Counted from the first letter of the stretch, positions 27,793-37,323 are shown. The stretch is 64,000 nt of DNA from Mesorhizobium sp. B1-1-8 (GCF_006442795.2 NZ_CP083957.1:372001-436000); one strand, 5' to 3'. A program made the numbers and translations. The notes: a model not told the origin generated them from the letters alone.

Positions 27793-29628
27793 TCAATTCG
27801 GACCAATTCTCCGTTGCGCCACCACGCAGTCAGTCTCGGCTCCGTTCTGAGTGCACGCGGCCGGTAACCTCTCGCCGGACCGCGAGGTCGCGACCCGCGC
27901 ACCGGCCTGCCCTCCTGGCTCGCTCCCGCCCACGATGATGTTGACGAGATCACCCGGCCGCAAGAGGGTCATCCCGACGGACGCGATGCTGACCGGCCCG
28001 GCTGCCGATTGCCGCACGATTTGGTAGGTTACCCTGTTCGGGTCCTTCGCAAACTTGGCCTCAGTCACCGGCAACGTCTCAAGCACGCCTTCGCTGACCT
28101 TCAACTCACTCTCATTGGCCGCGATCTGGTTCTCGTTGGTCTCGATCTCGGTCTCCAGATTGCTCCTAATGTCGGCCTGGATCTGCAATGCCTCAGATTC
28201 CAGCGAGGCGAGGCGTCGCTTGGCATCGGCATACTGGTTGAGGGCATCCCGCTGACGCTGCTTCGCGTCGGACAAGTCGCTTTGAACTTGATCCAGCACT
28301 GTCTGACTAAGAACGTTGCGGTCCACGAGCGAGCGCATGGCGTTGACACGTTCCTGGCGCAGCTTTACGAGCTCGTCGAGCGACTCCACGTGTCCGTAAC
28401 CGACCATATCCTGCTTGGCCGCCTCCAGTTCACTCAGGATCGCGCGTTGGCGGCTCTTGCGGGCGATGGCGGCAGCTTCGCGCCGGTCGCTTTGCTCTTG
28501 AACGAGGTTGGCAGCCTCGGTCGCGCCGACCAGTTCCAGCAACTGGGCCGGTATTTTGGGCTGCGTGCTGTCGCGCTCGGCCTTCAGCACAGCCGAGCGT
28601 GCGAGCAGCTTCGCCATGGCATCGATCGCCCCGCTTCGCTTCTGGGTTTCACGCGCGGCTTCGATCTTCTGCCACGGCTCGCTCGCACCCAGGTCGAGTC
28701 CGCCGGCAAGCGCGATGGCGTGCAGGATTGTCATGCCGGGTGCGTACTTGAACGAGCCCGAATTCTTGACCGGCCCCAGCACGTAAATGGGCGAGCGCTC
28801 CAGTGACAGGATATTGACCAGCCCCTTGCGGCCCAGCAATTGACCGAAGGTTTCCAGCAGGTCGGCTTGTACTTGCCGCGCCGACCGGTTGGCGACTGAA
28901 ATGGAGCCGAGCAAAGGCACAGAAATCGTGCCGTCTTCCTGAACCGTGTATTCTCCGCTCAGTTCCGGACGCTGCAGGATGCCGCGCAGGGCCGAAGCCG
29001 AGGACGCACGCCCCCACTTGTCCTCCTCGACGTCTACGCGCTCGTAGAACGCGATCTTGAGCCGGTCGCCGACCGCGAACAGTCCTCCGGTCGGCGCGTC
29101 TTGCGCCGTGCTGATGGTATTGGGGCGCTCGGCGCCTGAATCGACAGCAGCGCGGGCGCCAGGGACGGGGCCAATAGCTGTGGGGGTGGACACGATTCCC
29201 CTTTCGACTAACATCGTGGCCGATCTATTGGCCCCGGGCGCGGCAGCAGGGGACGGTTCGGTCGAGGCTTGAGCTGGTTGATCTTGCCAGCTATCGACAA
29301 TGGCAGTCACCTTCTGCACCACCGCAGCGGAGATAGGCTTGGCCTTCTGCACAATGGCTGCCGAGACAGCCTCCGCTTTCTCCACCACGGCCGCGGAGAC
29401 AGCCTCCGCCTTCTGCGCTACGGCGGTGGAGGCGGCCTCGGTCCTCTGTACCACGGCTGTGGAGACAGCCTCGGCGGCATCCCAGTTTTTAGCCGCTGCA
29501 CCGACTAGGGCCAGCCCGCAGAGACCAAAGACGAGAAGTCTGGCGTTCGCTTCCTGCCCCTTACTGCGCGTACTGGGAGACGCCTGTGGGCAGACAGGTT
29601 CGGAATTGCGTTTTGCATCAATGGCCAT
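27793..29628 (-). CDS. OPX/ExoF-type polysaccharide export protein with N-terminal hendecad repeats
   Basis: A 611-aa protein. A single transmembrane helix (LLVFGLCGLALVGAAA, ~31-46) is followed by five tandem 11-residue repeats (53-107). Next come a Poly_export domain from LFAVGDRLKIAFYERV (~187) with GEYTVQEDGTISVPLLGSIS, an SLBB-type segment (PIYVLGPVKNSGSFKYAPGM), and a long coiled coil (~350-510, LVNLVQEQ- to ELKVSEGVLETLP). The fold fits periplasmic ExoF/OPX proteins that help carry the polymer across the envelope. There is no lipobox, and no separate co-polymerase kinase is seen in the window. Promoter region is the 886-bp gap upstream, which contains a strong hairpin. Confidence 0.85.
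   Translation of the reverse strand: MAIDAKRNSEPVCPQASPSTRSKGQEANARLLVFGLCGLALVGAAAKNWDAAEAVSTAVVQRTEAASTAVAQKAEAVSAAVVEKAEAVSAAIVQKAKPISAAVVQKVTAIVDSWQDQPAQASTEPSPAAAPGANRSATMLVERGIVSTPTAIGPVPGARAAVDSGAERPNTISTAQDAPTGGLFAVGDRLKIAFYERVDVEEDKWGRASSASALRGILQRPELSGEYTVQEDGTISVPLLGSISVANRSARQVQADLLETFGQLLGRKGLVNILSLERSPIYVLGPVKNSGSFKYAPGMTILHAIALAGGLDLGASEPWQKIEAARETQKRSGAIDAMAKLLARSAVLKAERDSTQPKIPAQLLELVGATEAANLVQEQSDRREAAAIARKSRQRAILSELEAAKQDMVGYGHVESLDELVKLRQERVNAMRSLVDRNVLSQTVLDQVQSDLSDAKQRQRDALNQYADAKRRLASLESEALQIQADIRSNLETEIETNENQIAANESELKVSEGVLETLPVTEAKFAKDPNRVTYQIVRQSAAGPVSIASVGMTLLRPGDLVNIIVGGSEPGGQAGARVATSRSGERLPAACTQNGAETDCVVAQRRIGPN
29308..29472 (-). repeat. Five tandem 33-bp (11-residue) repeats in the OPX gene
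   Basis: Residues 53-107 read as EAVSTAVVQRT, EAASTAVAQKA, EAVSAAVVEKA, EAVSAAIVQKA and KPISAAVVQKV. The 11-residue period with alternating hydrophobic and charged positions is that of a hendecad amphipathic helix or right-handed coiled coil. DNA copies of 33 bp are similar but not identical, so the array is not very recent; it could still vary in copy number between strains. Confidence 0.85.
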
Positions 29629-30514
29629 GGCGTGTGGCTTTCACTTTGGTGGCCACCCGGTCCCAGCCTGATAGGGCAGCGAGCAAGACCTCACCTTGAG
29701 CCTCGACCGCTCACGATACAATGATCCCTTTGGGGGCACTCATTTTGGGTTACCTCCCTCAGGGGCGCAAACTCGTTTAATGAGCTGAGACTGCGCTGCT
29801 GCATATGACATATAAGACAACGGCGATCGCGATCGGCCGAAGCCTGCGATCGCCGTCATCATGCGTCTGCCCAGATCAATCCTGCGTCGCCTTGGACATC
29901 CTCTACTCGACAGGCACGATGTGAGCGGCATCGATACGCAGGACCGGCGCCAAATACTCGCGGCATCATGCGCCGGCCACCTCACCTCGGCGACTGTCTA
30001 TCGCCCAGATCGGCTGAATGATTAGAAGCGTCAATCGCAGCCGCCCGACCATCAGGTGCTACAAAGCAAATGCTTTTTGCCGAAAAGAGGGTGGAGTTCA
30101 TAGACGTGGCGCGAGAAGGGAAAAGCCCGCCATGGAGCTAGCGGCGGTCAGGGCCGTTGTGTTGGGCAACCCTTCATCACAATGAAGGGCGACATCAACC
30201 TGCGCCTGTGGAATCCTGGGCTAAAATCGAGAAAGACTGCGGCACGTGTCATTGACGAACTTCACGGGTCTGACTGATGTGTTGGCACTATGAAACAACC
30301 GACCGGCTTGTAAAGGAGATCGCAGAGGCTGAGCGCGCGGACCGCGCCGCTAAAACGGCTAGGTTGAAGTAGCTTCGCATGGCTAATTTGATTAAAGCTG
30401 AGCGGCGAACTTTGTCCACTGACCAACTTGATTGCTCCCTCCTTATCGAAGTGTTGTCCCGCCCAGACGCAAAATGATGTCGTGTAGGGGAACGGGAGGA
30501 GAGTTCTGCGCTAC
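29629..30514. other. Divergent intergenic region between OPX and Crp-type genes
   Basis: An 886-bp regulatory-looking gap with no convincing gene. AT-rich segments near 29770-29820 and 30360-30480 are likely promoter areas. It contains the hairpin described separately (29820-29856). A Crp/Fnr regulator gene starts on its right side, so sites for that protein may lie here, but I cannot identify one with certainty. Confidence 0.45.
29820..29856. repeat. Perfect 11-bp inverted repeat (hairpin) upstream of the OPX gene
   Basis: ACGGCGATCGC at 29820-29830 and GCGATCGCCGT at 29846-29856 are exact reverse complements with a 15-bp loop. There is no T run on either side, so it is not a simple terminator. 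It lies about 190 bp upstream of the OPX start and could be a protein-binding dyad or an RNA structure in the leader. Confidence 0.5.
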
Positions 30515-31222
30515 ATGCAGACGCTGTTGCAGTTCATACGTTCGCATCCCGTTCGGGCGGGATCGGAAATGGATTGGGGAAACGGCTTTTTTGGCGTCGT
30601 CTCAAAAAGGTATAAACCTCATTCGATCGTATGCCGCCAAGGCGACGAAGACGACAGGATCTTCATCGTAAAATCGGGTTGGGCCCTGCTTTATCGCGAT
30701 CTGCTTAATGGTGGACGGCAGATTGTTGACACTCCTGTTCGGGGGGACATTATCGGTTTCAGTTTCGTGGAAGGTCCCCGCTACGCGTCGCTCGCGTCCA
30801 TAACTGAGCTAGCTGTTTTTGACGTTTCCAGGAAAGAGCTGACTGAGGCCATCTTTGCGGGAGGCTTGTTAGCGAAAGAGGTTGCCTGTTCCTTAGGCCG
30901 CGTGAATGCGATCTTGGCAGAGCATCTAGCGAATATCGGGCGACGTAATGCGATAACCCGCACAGCCCACTTCTTTCTTGAACTGGAGGAGAGGCTCTCC
31001 AATGCTGGCTCGTCCGCCCATGGACGGTACGATTGTCCCCTCACCCAGAATGACCTGGCTGATATTCTCGGGCTGACCGCCGTTCATGTTAACCGCACGC
31101 TGCGCGAGCTTCGCAAGGCCGACCTCCTCAGTTTCAAGGCTGGCCATGTACAACTGATCAACCGCAAGAAACTTGTCAAAATGGCAGGGTTCGAAAACGA
31201 GTATCTGAGATATGGTCTGTAG
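30515..31222 (+). CDS. Crp/Fnr-family transcriptional regulator
   Basis: A 235-aa regulator. The cNMP-binding-like barrel includes HSIVCRQGDEDDRIFIVKSG and VRGDIIGFSFVEGPRYASLA; the C-terminal winged helix (CPLTQNDLADILGLTAVHVN then RTLRELRKADLLSF) is the HTH_Crp domain. No N-terminal cysteine cluster is present, so it is not an Fe-S Fnr sensor; the barrel may bind a nucleotide or nothing. It is divergent from the OPX/methyltransferase operon and is a candidate regulator of the polysaccharide. GGGAGGAG precedes the ATG, although at a rather long spacing. Confidence 0.88.
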   Translation: MQTLLQFIRSHPVRAGSEMDWGNGFFGVVSKRYKPHSIVCRQGDEDDRIFIVKSGWALLYRDLLNGGRQIVDTPVRGDIIGFSFVEGPRYASLASITELAVFDVSRKELTEAIFAGGLLAKEVACSLGRVNAILAEHLANIGRRNAITRTAHFFLELEERLSNAGSSAHGRYDCPLTQNDLADILGLTAVHVNRTLRELRKADLLSFKAGHVQLINRKKLVKMAGFENEYLRYGL

Positions 31223-31676
31223 CCTGGGTTTAACTTGTTGATTCTGTTAGCGCAGCCTCTTCAGACGATGGCGAACATCTGGGTCTGCCGTGGCGGAAAT
31301 AGATTCTTTCGATAAGGGCATGCCCTCGCGGTCGTGAGAATGTTTTATCTGGAAATTCTCAGCCACATATGCGGCAAGCCCGCGCAAATCAAGATGCTTT
31401 CCAGGCGGACAGCGGCTTGGGCCGCTGCGGGACATTTGGCTTACCGTGAGGTAAAAGTGTGCCAAATTGATCCATGTTAGCGCTCACTTATATACAAGTC
31501 GTAAGCTATGCGGGCTGTTCTCGTAAGGGCGCCAGGTGAAGGAAAGCTCGAAAACTTAAGCCTTGGAGGAATCGAGCCTGGATCCTTTGCGAGGGAAAAC
31601 CACTGTCAAAAATTGCAACGAGGTGCCGTATTTGGCCGCCGCGAAGGCGGACCGCGAGGCAAAGTTGGGGTGCGTC
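31223..31676. other. Intergenic stretch with one doubtful small frame
   Basis: A 454-bp gap between two regulators. A 72-codon minus-strand frame at 31247-31465 (ending ISATADPDVRHRLKRLR) is open but begins at TTG with no clear ribosome site, so I do not call it. The right part contains an AT-rich segment around 31470-31510 suited to the promoter of the next regulator. Confidence 0.4.
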
Positions 31677-32435
31677 ATGAACTCTACGAAAGGACTGCGT
31701 AGTAACACTTCTGCTGATCGGTCAGTCGCTACATCTTGGGAGATGAGAGCGCTTAACGAAAAAGAAGCAAGGGGATGCCTCCTTATCTTGGACGAAAGGG
31801 CGCTAGACCGCGAGTGCCTGGCATCAGCCCTCCTGGACCATGAAATCGGCATGACGATTGTCGCCATGCATTCGATCGAAGAATGGCGCTTCAACACGCG
31901 GCCTGGCTTTCCCCTCATGGCCGTCCTGCTCAATCTTGGCGGACAGAAGGTCACCGATAATGGTGTTGCAGACGAGATCAAGCGTATTTCGTCCGAATTC
32001 ATGTCGGTCCCTGTGGTAGTCTTGGCCGACACCGAAGATCTTGCGCAGATATTGGCGGCTCTTGAATGCGGCGCGCGCGGTTATATTCCCACCTCGGTTG
32101 GGGTCGATGTCTGTATCGAGGCTGTCAACCTCGCAGCGGCGGGAGGCACCTTCGTCCCGGCGAGCAGCGTCATGTCAATTCGGCATCTGCTAAATCCAGG
32201 CAGCCGCGACGCGCTACCTTTGACTTTGAAGGACATGTTCACCCTCAGGCAGGCCGAGGTGGCCGAGGCGCTTCGGCGTGGCAAAGCAAACAAGATCATA
32301 GCTTATGAGCTCAACCTTCGCGAAAGCACGGTAAAGGTACACATCCGAAACATCATGAGAAAGTTGAAGGCGACTAATCGCACCGAGGTCGCATACAAGG
32401 TCAATGATCTTCTCGCAGATGGAAAATCTGGCTGA
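31677..32435 (+). CDS. REC-like/LuxR (NarL-type) transcriptional regulator, paralogue-like
   Basis: About 252 aa. The N-terminal half is a degenerate receiver (GCLLILDERALDRECLASAL, VPVVVLADTEDLAQILAALE, ARGYIPTSVGVDV); the usual phosphoacceptor neighbourhood is altered. The C-terminal HTH has FTLRQAEVAEALRRGKANKI and ESTVKVHIRNIMRKLKATNR. It matches the regulator at 7071-7826 in length and in the TVKVH(I/V) recognition helix region. ATG 31677 is chosen; the frame is open back to TTG 31563. No kinase is nearby. Probably a regulator of the surrounding exopolysaccharide genes, by position. Confidence 0.83.
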   Translation: MNSTKGLRSNTSADRSVATSWEMRALNEKEARGCLLILDERALDRECLASALLDHEIGMTIVAMHSIEEWRFNTRPGFPLMAVLLNLGGQKVTDNGVADEIKRISSEFMSVPVVVLADTEDLAQILAALECGARGYIPTSVGVDVCIEAVNLAAAGGTFVPASSVMSIRHLLNPGSRDALPLTLKDMFTLRQAEVAEALRRGKANKIIAYELNLRESTVKVHIRNIMRKLKATNRTEVAYKVNDLLADGKSG

Positions 32436-32587
32436 AGAGCGAAAACAATAAGAAAATGGCCGCCGTGTAGGGTCGCTTCCACGAGCCGCCTTCGCGCGGT
32501 AACTATCCGGCGCAAGCCATTACGAAAAGCACAGAGCCAATCAGCAACCTCGCTTTTGGCTTCTGTGTATAGTGGGGTCCGCCCCAA

Positions 32588-32893
32588 CTACCTTCCGGCC
32601 GCAAATATGGCCGATCGATCTACGGCGCAATCATGGTCCGAGAATGTGCGCTCGGCCACCCAGCGCACCGCTTCCTCGATCGTGTTGAAACTTCTGTGCT
32701 GCCCGGTCAGCAGCCCGAAACCTGTCTCAAGAAACCACTTTCCTTTCGTGGAGTAGACTTCCTCATCGAGCTGCGTAAGAACTGCGACCAACTGGCCGAA
32801 TTTCCACACTAAAAGCCCAGATTCTCCGCCATCAACCGTTCCGATCCGGGCCTCGCTGAGCGAAAAGCCAAGAGCAATCTCTGCGTTGCTCAT
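32588..32893 (-). CDS. Hypothetical protein, 101 aa
   Basis: A short soluble protein beginning MSNAEIALGFSLSEARIGTV, with GLLVWKFGQLVAVLTQLDEE and STKGKWFLETGFGLLTGQHR in the middle. Gene quality is good: GAGGGA lies about 8 nt before the ATG, and the amino-acid composition is ordinary. No domain is recognised. It is convergent with the regulator at 31677-32435 and is not obviously tied to the polysaccharide genes. Confidence 0.65.
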   Translation of the reverse strand: MSNAEIALGFSLSEARIGTVDGGESGLLVWKFGQLVAVLTQLDEEVYSTKGKWFLETGFGLLTGQHRSFNTIEEAVRWVAERTFSDHDCAVDRSAIFAAGR

Positions 32894-33489
32894 ATGTTGA
32901 ATCCCTCGACTTCAACTGATCAAAAAAATCCAGCAAATTCGAATGGCGCTTCTGTAAGTTCCTCTCTTCGACGGGCGGTCGAAAAATTTTAACAGATCGC
33001 CGGGCGAGTTCAATGCCCCGTAACTTATCTATTGGTCTAATCCAACATTTCTTTGGAGCAGCCATGCAGACTGCTGTCGGTTGAGAGCTTCCCTATAAAC
33101 CCTTTACGGCCATTTCTTCGAGCGACCGCCAGCCGTAGCGCATCCATCTAATGCCTCGAGGCCCTCATTTGCCAATGAGCAATCAGCGGCCTGAGCGTCG
33201 AGACGGAGTTTCGTCGCTCGCGCATGTAATCGATTTCGCGACACTCGGAAGCAAGAGCCGCTATCTGCGAGGTTTGTGTCGTGCGCAGGTCGGCAACCAA
33301 ACTCAGCTCACCTAAAGAATACCATATTCCTCGACGGTTGGACGAGACGTCCTTTCGGCCGTCGGCGAGCATGCTCCTATTGGATGAAGGGATACAAACA
33401 AGGGCGTTGGGACTACCCCAATTCCATGAATGGGCCCGCTCCAAGCGGAGTGCTAAGACTGATCCCCGCTATTGCGAAGAGCGAAAACT
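32894..33489. other. Intergenic stretch before the phosphohexomutase gene
   Basis: About 600 bp, AT-richer at 32920-33060. A 98-codon minus-strand frame at 33148-33444 (containing SLVADLRTTQTSQIAALASE) looks mildly coding-like but has no identified family or ribosome site. The promoter for the two GDP-mannose genes should be near the right end. Confidence 0.4.
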
Positions 33490-35010
33490 GTGATCCCGAA
33501 CATAGTCGGCCAGGCCAAGCCTAACACTTTCGCATACGAGAACAGCGCTCTTGTCAAAGCCACTGGCTTCCGTGAATACGACGCGCGTTGGTGGTTCGGG
33601 CATCCAGACTCCGAAAAAGAACCCGAACTCAACCTGATGGGCGTGCAAGCTGTTGGCATGGGCCTCGGCACGCTGATCCGCAGATTGGGTGTCGGCCCGG
33701 AGATCGTCACCGGCCACGACTTCCGCAGCTATTCAATGGCAATCAAGATGGCACTCGTCTGCGGTCTGATGGCAGCCGGCGCGCGCGTCAAGGACATCGG
33801 ATTGGCACTCTCTCCGACGGCATACTTCGCCCAGTTCGCGCTCGATGCTCCATCCGTGGCCATGGTAACGGCCTCCCATAACGAGAACGGTTGGACTGGG
33901 GTGAAAATGGGGGCGCAAAGGCCCCTGACATTCGGCCCCCAGCAGATAGCAGCTTTGAAAGCGGTCGTGCTGGACGGCGATTTCGATCTCGTCGGTGGGG
34001 GGAGCTATGAATTCATAAGGGGATTTCGCGAGCGATACATCGAAGACCTGACTGTCGGAAAAAACATCGGCAGGAAGCTGAAGGTGGTGGTTGCCTGCGG
34101 CAACGGCACCGCCGGCGCTTTTGCGCCGCAGGTGCTTGAAAGCATCGGCTGCGAAGTCGTCCCGCTGGACATGGAACTCGACCACTCATTCCCCCGCTAC
34201 AACCCCAATCCCGAGGACATGCACATGCTGCACGCGATCCGGGACAAGGTGCTGGGGACAGGTGCCGATGTCGGGCTCGGCTTTGACGGCGACGGCGACC
34301 GCTGCGGCGTGGTCGACAACGAGGGTAGCGAGATTTTCGCAGACAAGGTCGGCGTCATGCTGGCGCGCGACATCTCGGCGCTGCATCCGAAGTCCGTCTT
34401 CGTCGTCGACGTGAAGTCGACGGGACTGTTCATGACGGATCCCGTTCTCGCGCTAAACGGTGCAACGACGGATTACTGGAAGACCGGGCACTCCTACATC
34501 AAGAGACGTGTAGCCGAACTCAACGCCATCGCTGGCTTCGAGAAGTCGGGGCACTTCTTCTTCAACCCACCGATCGGGCGCGGCTATGATGACGCGCTCG
34601 TCACGGCCCTCGCCGTCTGCGAGATGCTCGACCGCAACCCGGGCAAGACGCTCGCGGATCTCTACCGCGACCTGCCGCTGACCTTTGGCACCCCGACGAT
34701 GTCGTCCCAATGCCCCGACGAGGAGAAGTACGGCGTCGTCGCGAACGTTGTCGGGGAATTCACGAAAATAATGAGGAACGGGATCGAGTTTGCTGGCCAG
34801 CCGCTGGTGGATCTGGTGACCGTAAATGGTGTGCGGGTCGTTGCCCAGGACGGCACCTGGGGGCTGGTCAGGGCCTCCTCGAACAAGCCGGAAATTGTCG
34901 TGGTGGTGGAAAGCCCCGTCTCGCCGGGGCGACGTCGGGAAATGTTTGAGGCCCTTGATGCCATTCTGCGCCGCAATCCGGAGGTCGGAGCCTACAACCA
35001 AACATTCTGA
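33490..35010 (+). CDS. Phosphomannomutase/phosphoglucomutase
   Basis: About 506 aa, full length for the alpha-D-phosphohexomutase family. The phosphoserine loop is VAMVTASHNENGWTGVKMG (S129 with this start), the metal-binding loop is GLGFDGDGDRCGVVDNEG, the sugar-specificity loop region is GFEKSGHFFF, and the C-terminal phosphate-binding domain follows. It interconverts mannose-6-P and mannose-1-P (and possibly the glucose forms). The next gene uses mannose-1-P, and the two are 12 bp apart, so they form a GDP-mannose operon. The start is GTG 33490; a TTG at 33472 is possible. Confidence 0.9.
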   Translation: MIPNIVGQAKPNTFAYENSALVKATGFREYDARWWFGHPDSEKEPELNLMGVQAVGMGLGTLIRRLGVGPEIVTGHDFRSYSMAIKMALVCGLMAAGARVKDIGLALSPTAYFAQFALDAPSVAMVTASHNENGWTGVKMGAQRPLTFGPQQIAALKAVVLDGDFDLVGGGSYEFIRGFRERYIEDLTVGKNIGRKLKVVVACGNGTAGAFAPQVLESIGCEVVPLDMELDHSFPRYNPNPEDMHMLHAIRDKVLGTGADVGLGFDGDGDRCGVVDNEGSEIFADKVGVMLARDISALHPKSVFVVDVKSTGLFMTDPVLALNGATTDYWKTGHSYIKRRVAELNAIAGFEKSGHFFFNPPIGRGYDDALVTALAVCEMLDRNPGKTLADLYRDLPLTFGTPTMSSQCPDEEKYGVVANVVGEFTKIMRNGIEFAGQPLVDLVTVNGVRVVAQDGTWGLVRASSNKPEIVVVVESPVSPGRRREMFEALDAILRRNPEVGAYNQTF

Positions 35011-35022
35011 GAGGATTGGACC

Positions 35023-37323
35023 ATGCCGGACCGGATAGTAAGCTTCGTCATGAGCGGCGGGGTCGGCTCACGACTGTGGCCGCTATCGCGAGAAGATAAT
35101 CCCAAACAGTTCCATGACCTCTCGGGTGACGGCTCGATGCTCGCAAAGACCGTTCGGCGACTCAAGGCGCGGCCGAACGGCGAAAACCCCATCTACCTGG
35201 TAGCGTCCGAGCGGCATGCCGACCGCATCATCTCGGACATAAGCCCACTCGGCCTGAATGGCGGCAGACCGATTTTCGAACCAGTCGGCCGCAATACCGC
35301 CGCAGCGGTGGCGGTGGCGACCCTTGAGTCGATCGCCGAACATGGCGACGGCGCGCTTATGCTCGTGGTTCCTTCCGACCACGAGATAGCAACTGAAATG
35401 CAGTTCTGGGAGACCGTAAATGCGGGCAGGCCAGCTGCCGATTCAGGAAAAATCGTCGTATTCGGCATCAAGCCGACCCATCCTGAGACCGGATACGGAT
35501 ACATCGAGGTTGCTGCAAACGTTGAGAGACTTGCCGAAGTGTCGCGTTTTGTTGAAAAGCCCGACGCCGAAACGGCCCAGGCATATGTATCTTCGGGCAG
35601 GTTCTACTGGAATGCAGGTATCTTCCTGTTTCGTGCCGACGCCATGCGGAAGGCATTCCTCGAATTCCAGCCGGACATCTGGGAAACCGTTGAGCGAGCC
35701 TATAGGACCGCAAGGCCCGATGTCTCCGGCATCTACCTGCCCCAGGGCTTCTACTCGGCCGCCCGCTCGATATCGATCGACTACGCGGTGATGGAGCATG
35801 CGCGCGATATCGCGATGGTCACAGCTTCTTTCCGCTGGAACGATCTTGGATCGTGGCAATCACTGCTCGAAGCAAGCCCGACCGACCACGACGGCAATGT
35901 CGTTATGGGCGACGTCGTCGCCATGGATTGCGACAATTCCTATCTTCGAAGCCAGGGTAAACTGCTGACCGTCATTGGGATGAAGCATGTGGCGGTGGTG
36001 GCAACACCAGACGCGGTGTTCGTCGCCCCCGTCAGTCACAGCCAGAACGTCAAGAAGGTTGTTGAGCAGTTGGAGAAGAGCGGACGTCTCGAGACGAAGT
36101 TCACGCCGTCGGAAGACCGCGTCATCATCAGCGGATCATGGCGCAAGCGCGTCGAGCACTGGCTCTACGATGAGACACTGCCACTTTGGTCGACCTCGGG
36201 TGTTGACGATGTCCATGGTGGCTTCCACGAGGTTCTCGGTTTCGATGCAAGGCCGTTGGGCAAAACCAAGCGCATGCGAACCATGGCACGCCAGATCTAC
36301 GCTTTCGCGGTGGCCAAGGAACGCGGCTGGACCGGGCCGGCCGACCAACTCATCAACCATGGCCTCAACTTCATGGTCAAATACGGTCGCACCGACCGCG
36401 GCGGCTGGGTGCGGACCCTTCAGACCAACGGCGATGTGGCTGACCCGGCGGAAGATGCCTATGACCATTCCTGCGTGCTTTTGGCTCTTGCTCATGCTCA
36501 TCGATGCGGCCATCAGGATGCCCTGCGGCTTGCTGAGGAGACATTTCATTTCATCGACACCCATCTGGAGGACAACAGCCTGAACGGCTTCCTCGAAACT
36601 CCCTCCTGGAACGGCGCGCGGTTATCGAACCCGCACATGCATATGCTGGAATCGTTTCTTGCCTGGCATGACATTACCGGCGACCGCGCTTATCTGCGTC
36701 GGGCGGCACGGGTCATCGATCTCTTCCGGTGTCATTTCTTCGACCAGGAGAGTTGGACACTTGGGGAGCGCTTTGACGGCGATTGGCAGCCCTTGCCGGG
36801 AGGCGAAGGACAGTGGACCGAACCGGGGCACCATTTCGAATGGGCCTCGTTGCTCGTCGACTTCTCCCGAGCGAGCGGACAGAAGGATTTGGTAGCCTAT
36901 GCGCGGAAGCTCTACTCGTCGGCCGTCGCCAGCGGGCTGAACCGGGCCACAGGCCTAGCCTATGCAGCCGTGTCCCGAAACGGAATCCCCCTCGACCGGG
37001 TCTCCCGAAGCTGGCCGCAATGCGAGGCAGTCAAGGCAGCCGTCGCCCTGGACGGTATTGGCGGGCCGGACCTGAAACCCGAGATCGAGGCCCGCGTCGC
37101 CCGCCTCTTCAGATGGCATATCGATCCGGCACCGCTTGGCTTATGGATAGACAGGATCGATGAGCGTGGACGGTCATTAGCGACCGAAGTCCCTGCAAGC
37201 ATCTTCTACCACTTGGTGACTGCACTGATGCTGTATCTGGACAAGACCGGAACACAGGTCGAGCCTTTCCCGTTGCCGATCTCGGACCTGGATAAGTCCC
37301 CTGTCAGGCGGGTCTATGCCTGA
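35023..37323 (+). CDS. Mannose-1-phosphate guanylyltransferase fused to an AGE/mannose-isomerase-like domain
   Basis: A 766-aa bifunctional protein. Residues 1-~345 are a nucleotidyltransferase: SGGVGSRLWPLSREDNPKQF (pyrophosphorylase loop), RNTAAAVAVATL, VPSDHEIA, GYGYIEV, FVEKPDAETA. Residues ~375-750 are an (alpha/alpha)6 barrel of the N-acylglucosamine 2-epimerase/mannose isomerase family (GGWVRTLQTNGDVADPAEDA, DHSCVLLALAHAH, NPHMHMLESFLAWHDITGDR, EPGHHFEWASLL). The usual partner of such transferases is a cupin-type phosphomannose isomerase; here the isomerase fold is different. It should supply GDP-mannose. GAGAGGA lies before ATG 35023. Confidence 0.9.
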   Translation: MPDRIVSFVMSGGVGSRLWPLSREDNPKQFHDLSGDGSMLAKTVRRLKARPNGENPIYLVASERHADRIISDISPLGLNGGRPIFEPVGRNTAAAVAVATLESIAEHGDGALMLVVPSDHEIATEMQFWETVNAGRPAADSGKIVVFGIKPTHPETGYGYIEVAANVERLAEVSRFVEKPDAETAQAYVSSGRFYWNAGIFLFRADAMRKAFLEFQPDIWETVERAYRTARPDVSGIYLPQGFYSAARSISIDYAVMEHARDIAMVTASFRWNDLGSWQSLLEASPTDHDGNVVMGDVVAMDCDNSYLRSQGKLLTVIGMKHVAVVATPDAVFVAPVSHSQNVKKVVEQLEKSGRLETKFTPSEDRVIISGSWRKRVEHWLYDETLPLWSTSGVDDVHGGFHEVLGFDARPLGKTKRMRTMARQIYAFAVAKERGWTGPADQLINHGLNFMVKYGRTDRGGWVRTLQTNGDVADPAEDAYDHSCVLLALAHAHRCGHQDALRLAEETFHFIDTHLEDNSLNGFLETPSWNGARLSNPHMHMLESFLAWHDITGDRAYLRRAARVIDLFRCHFFDQESWTLGERFDGDWQPLPGGEGQWTEPGHHFEWASLLVDFSRASGQKDLVAYARKLYSSAVASGLNRATGLAYAAVSRNGIPLDRVSRSWPQCEAVKAAVALDGIGGPDLKPEIEARVARLFRWHIDPAPLGLWIDRIDERGRSLATEVPASIFYHLVTALMLYLDKTGTQVEPFPLPISDLDKSPVRRVYA

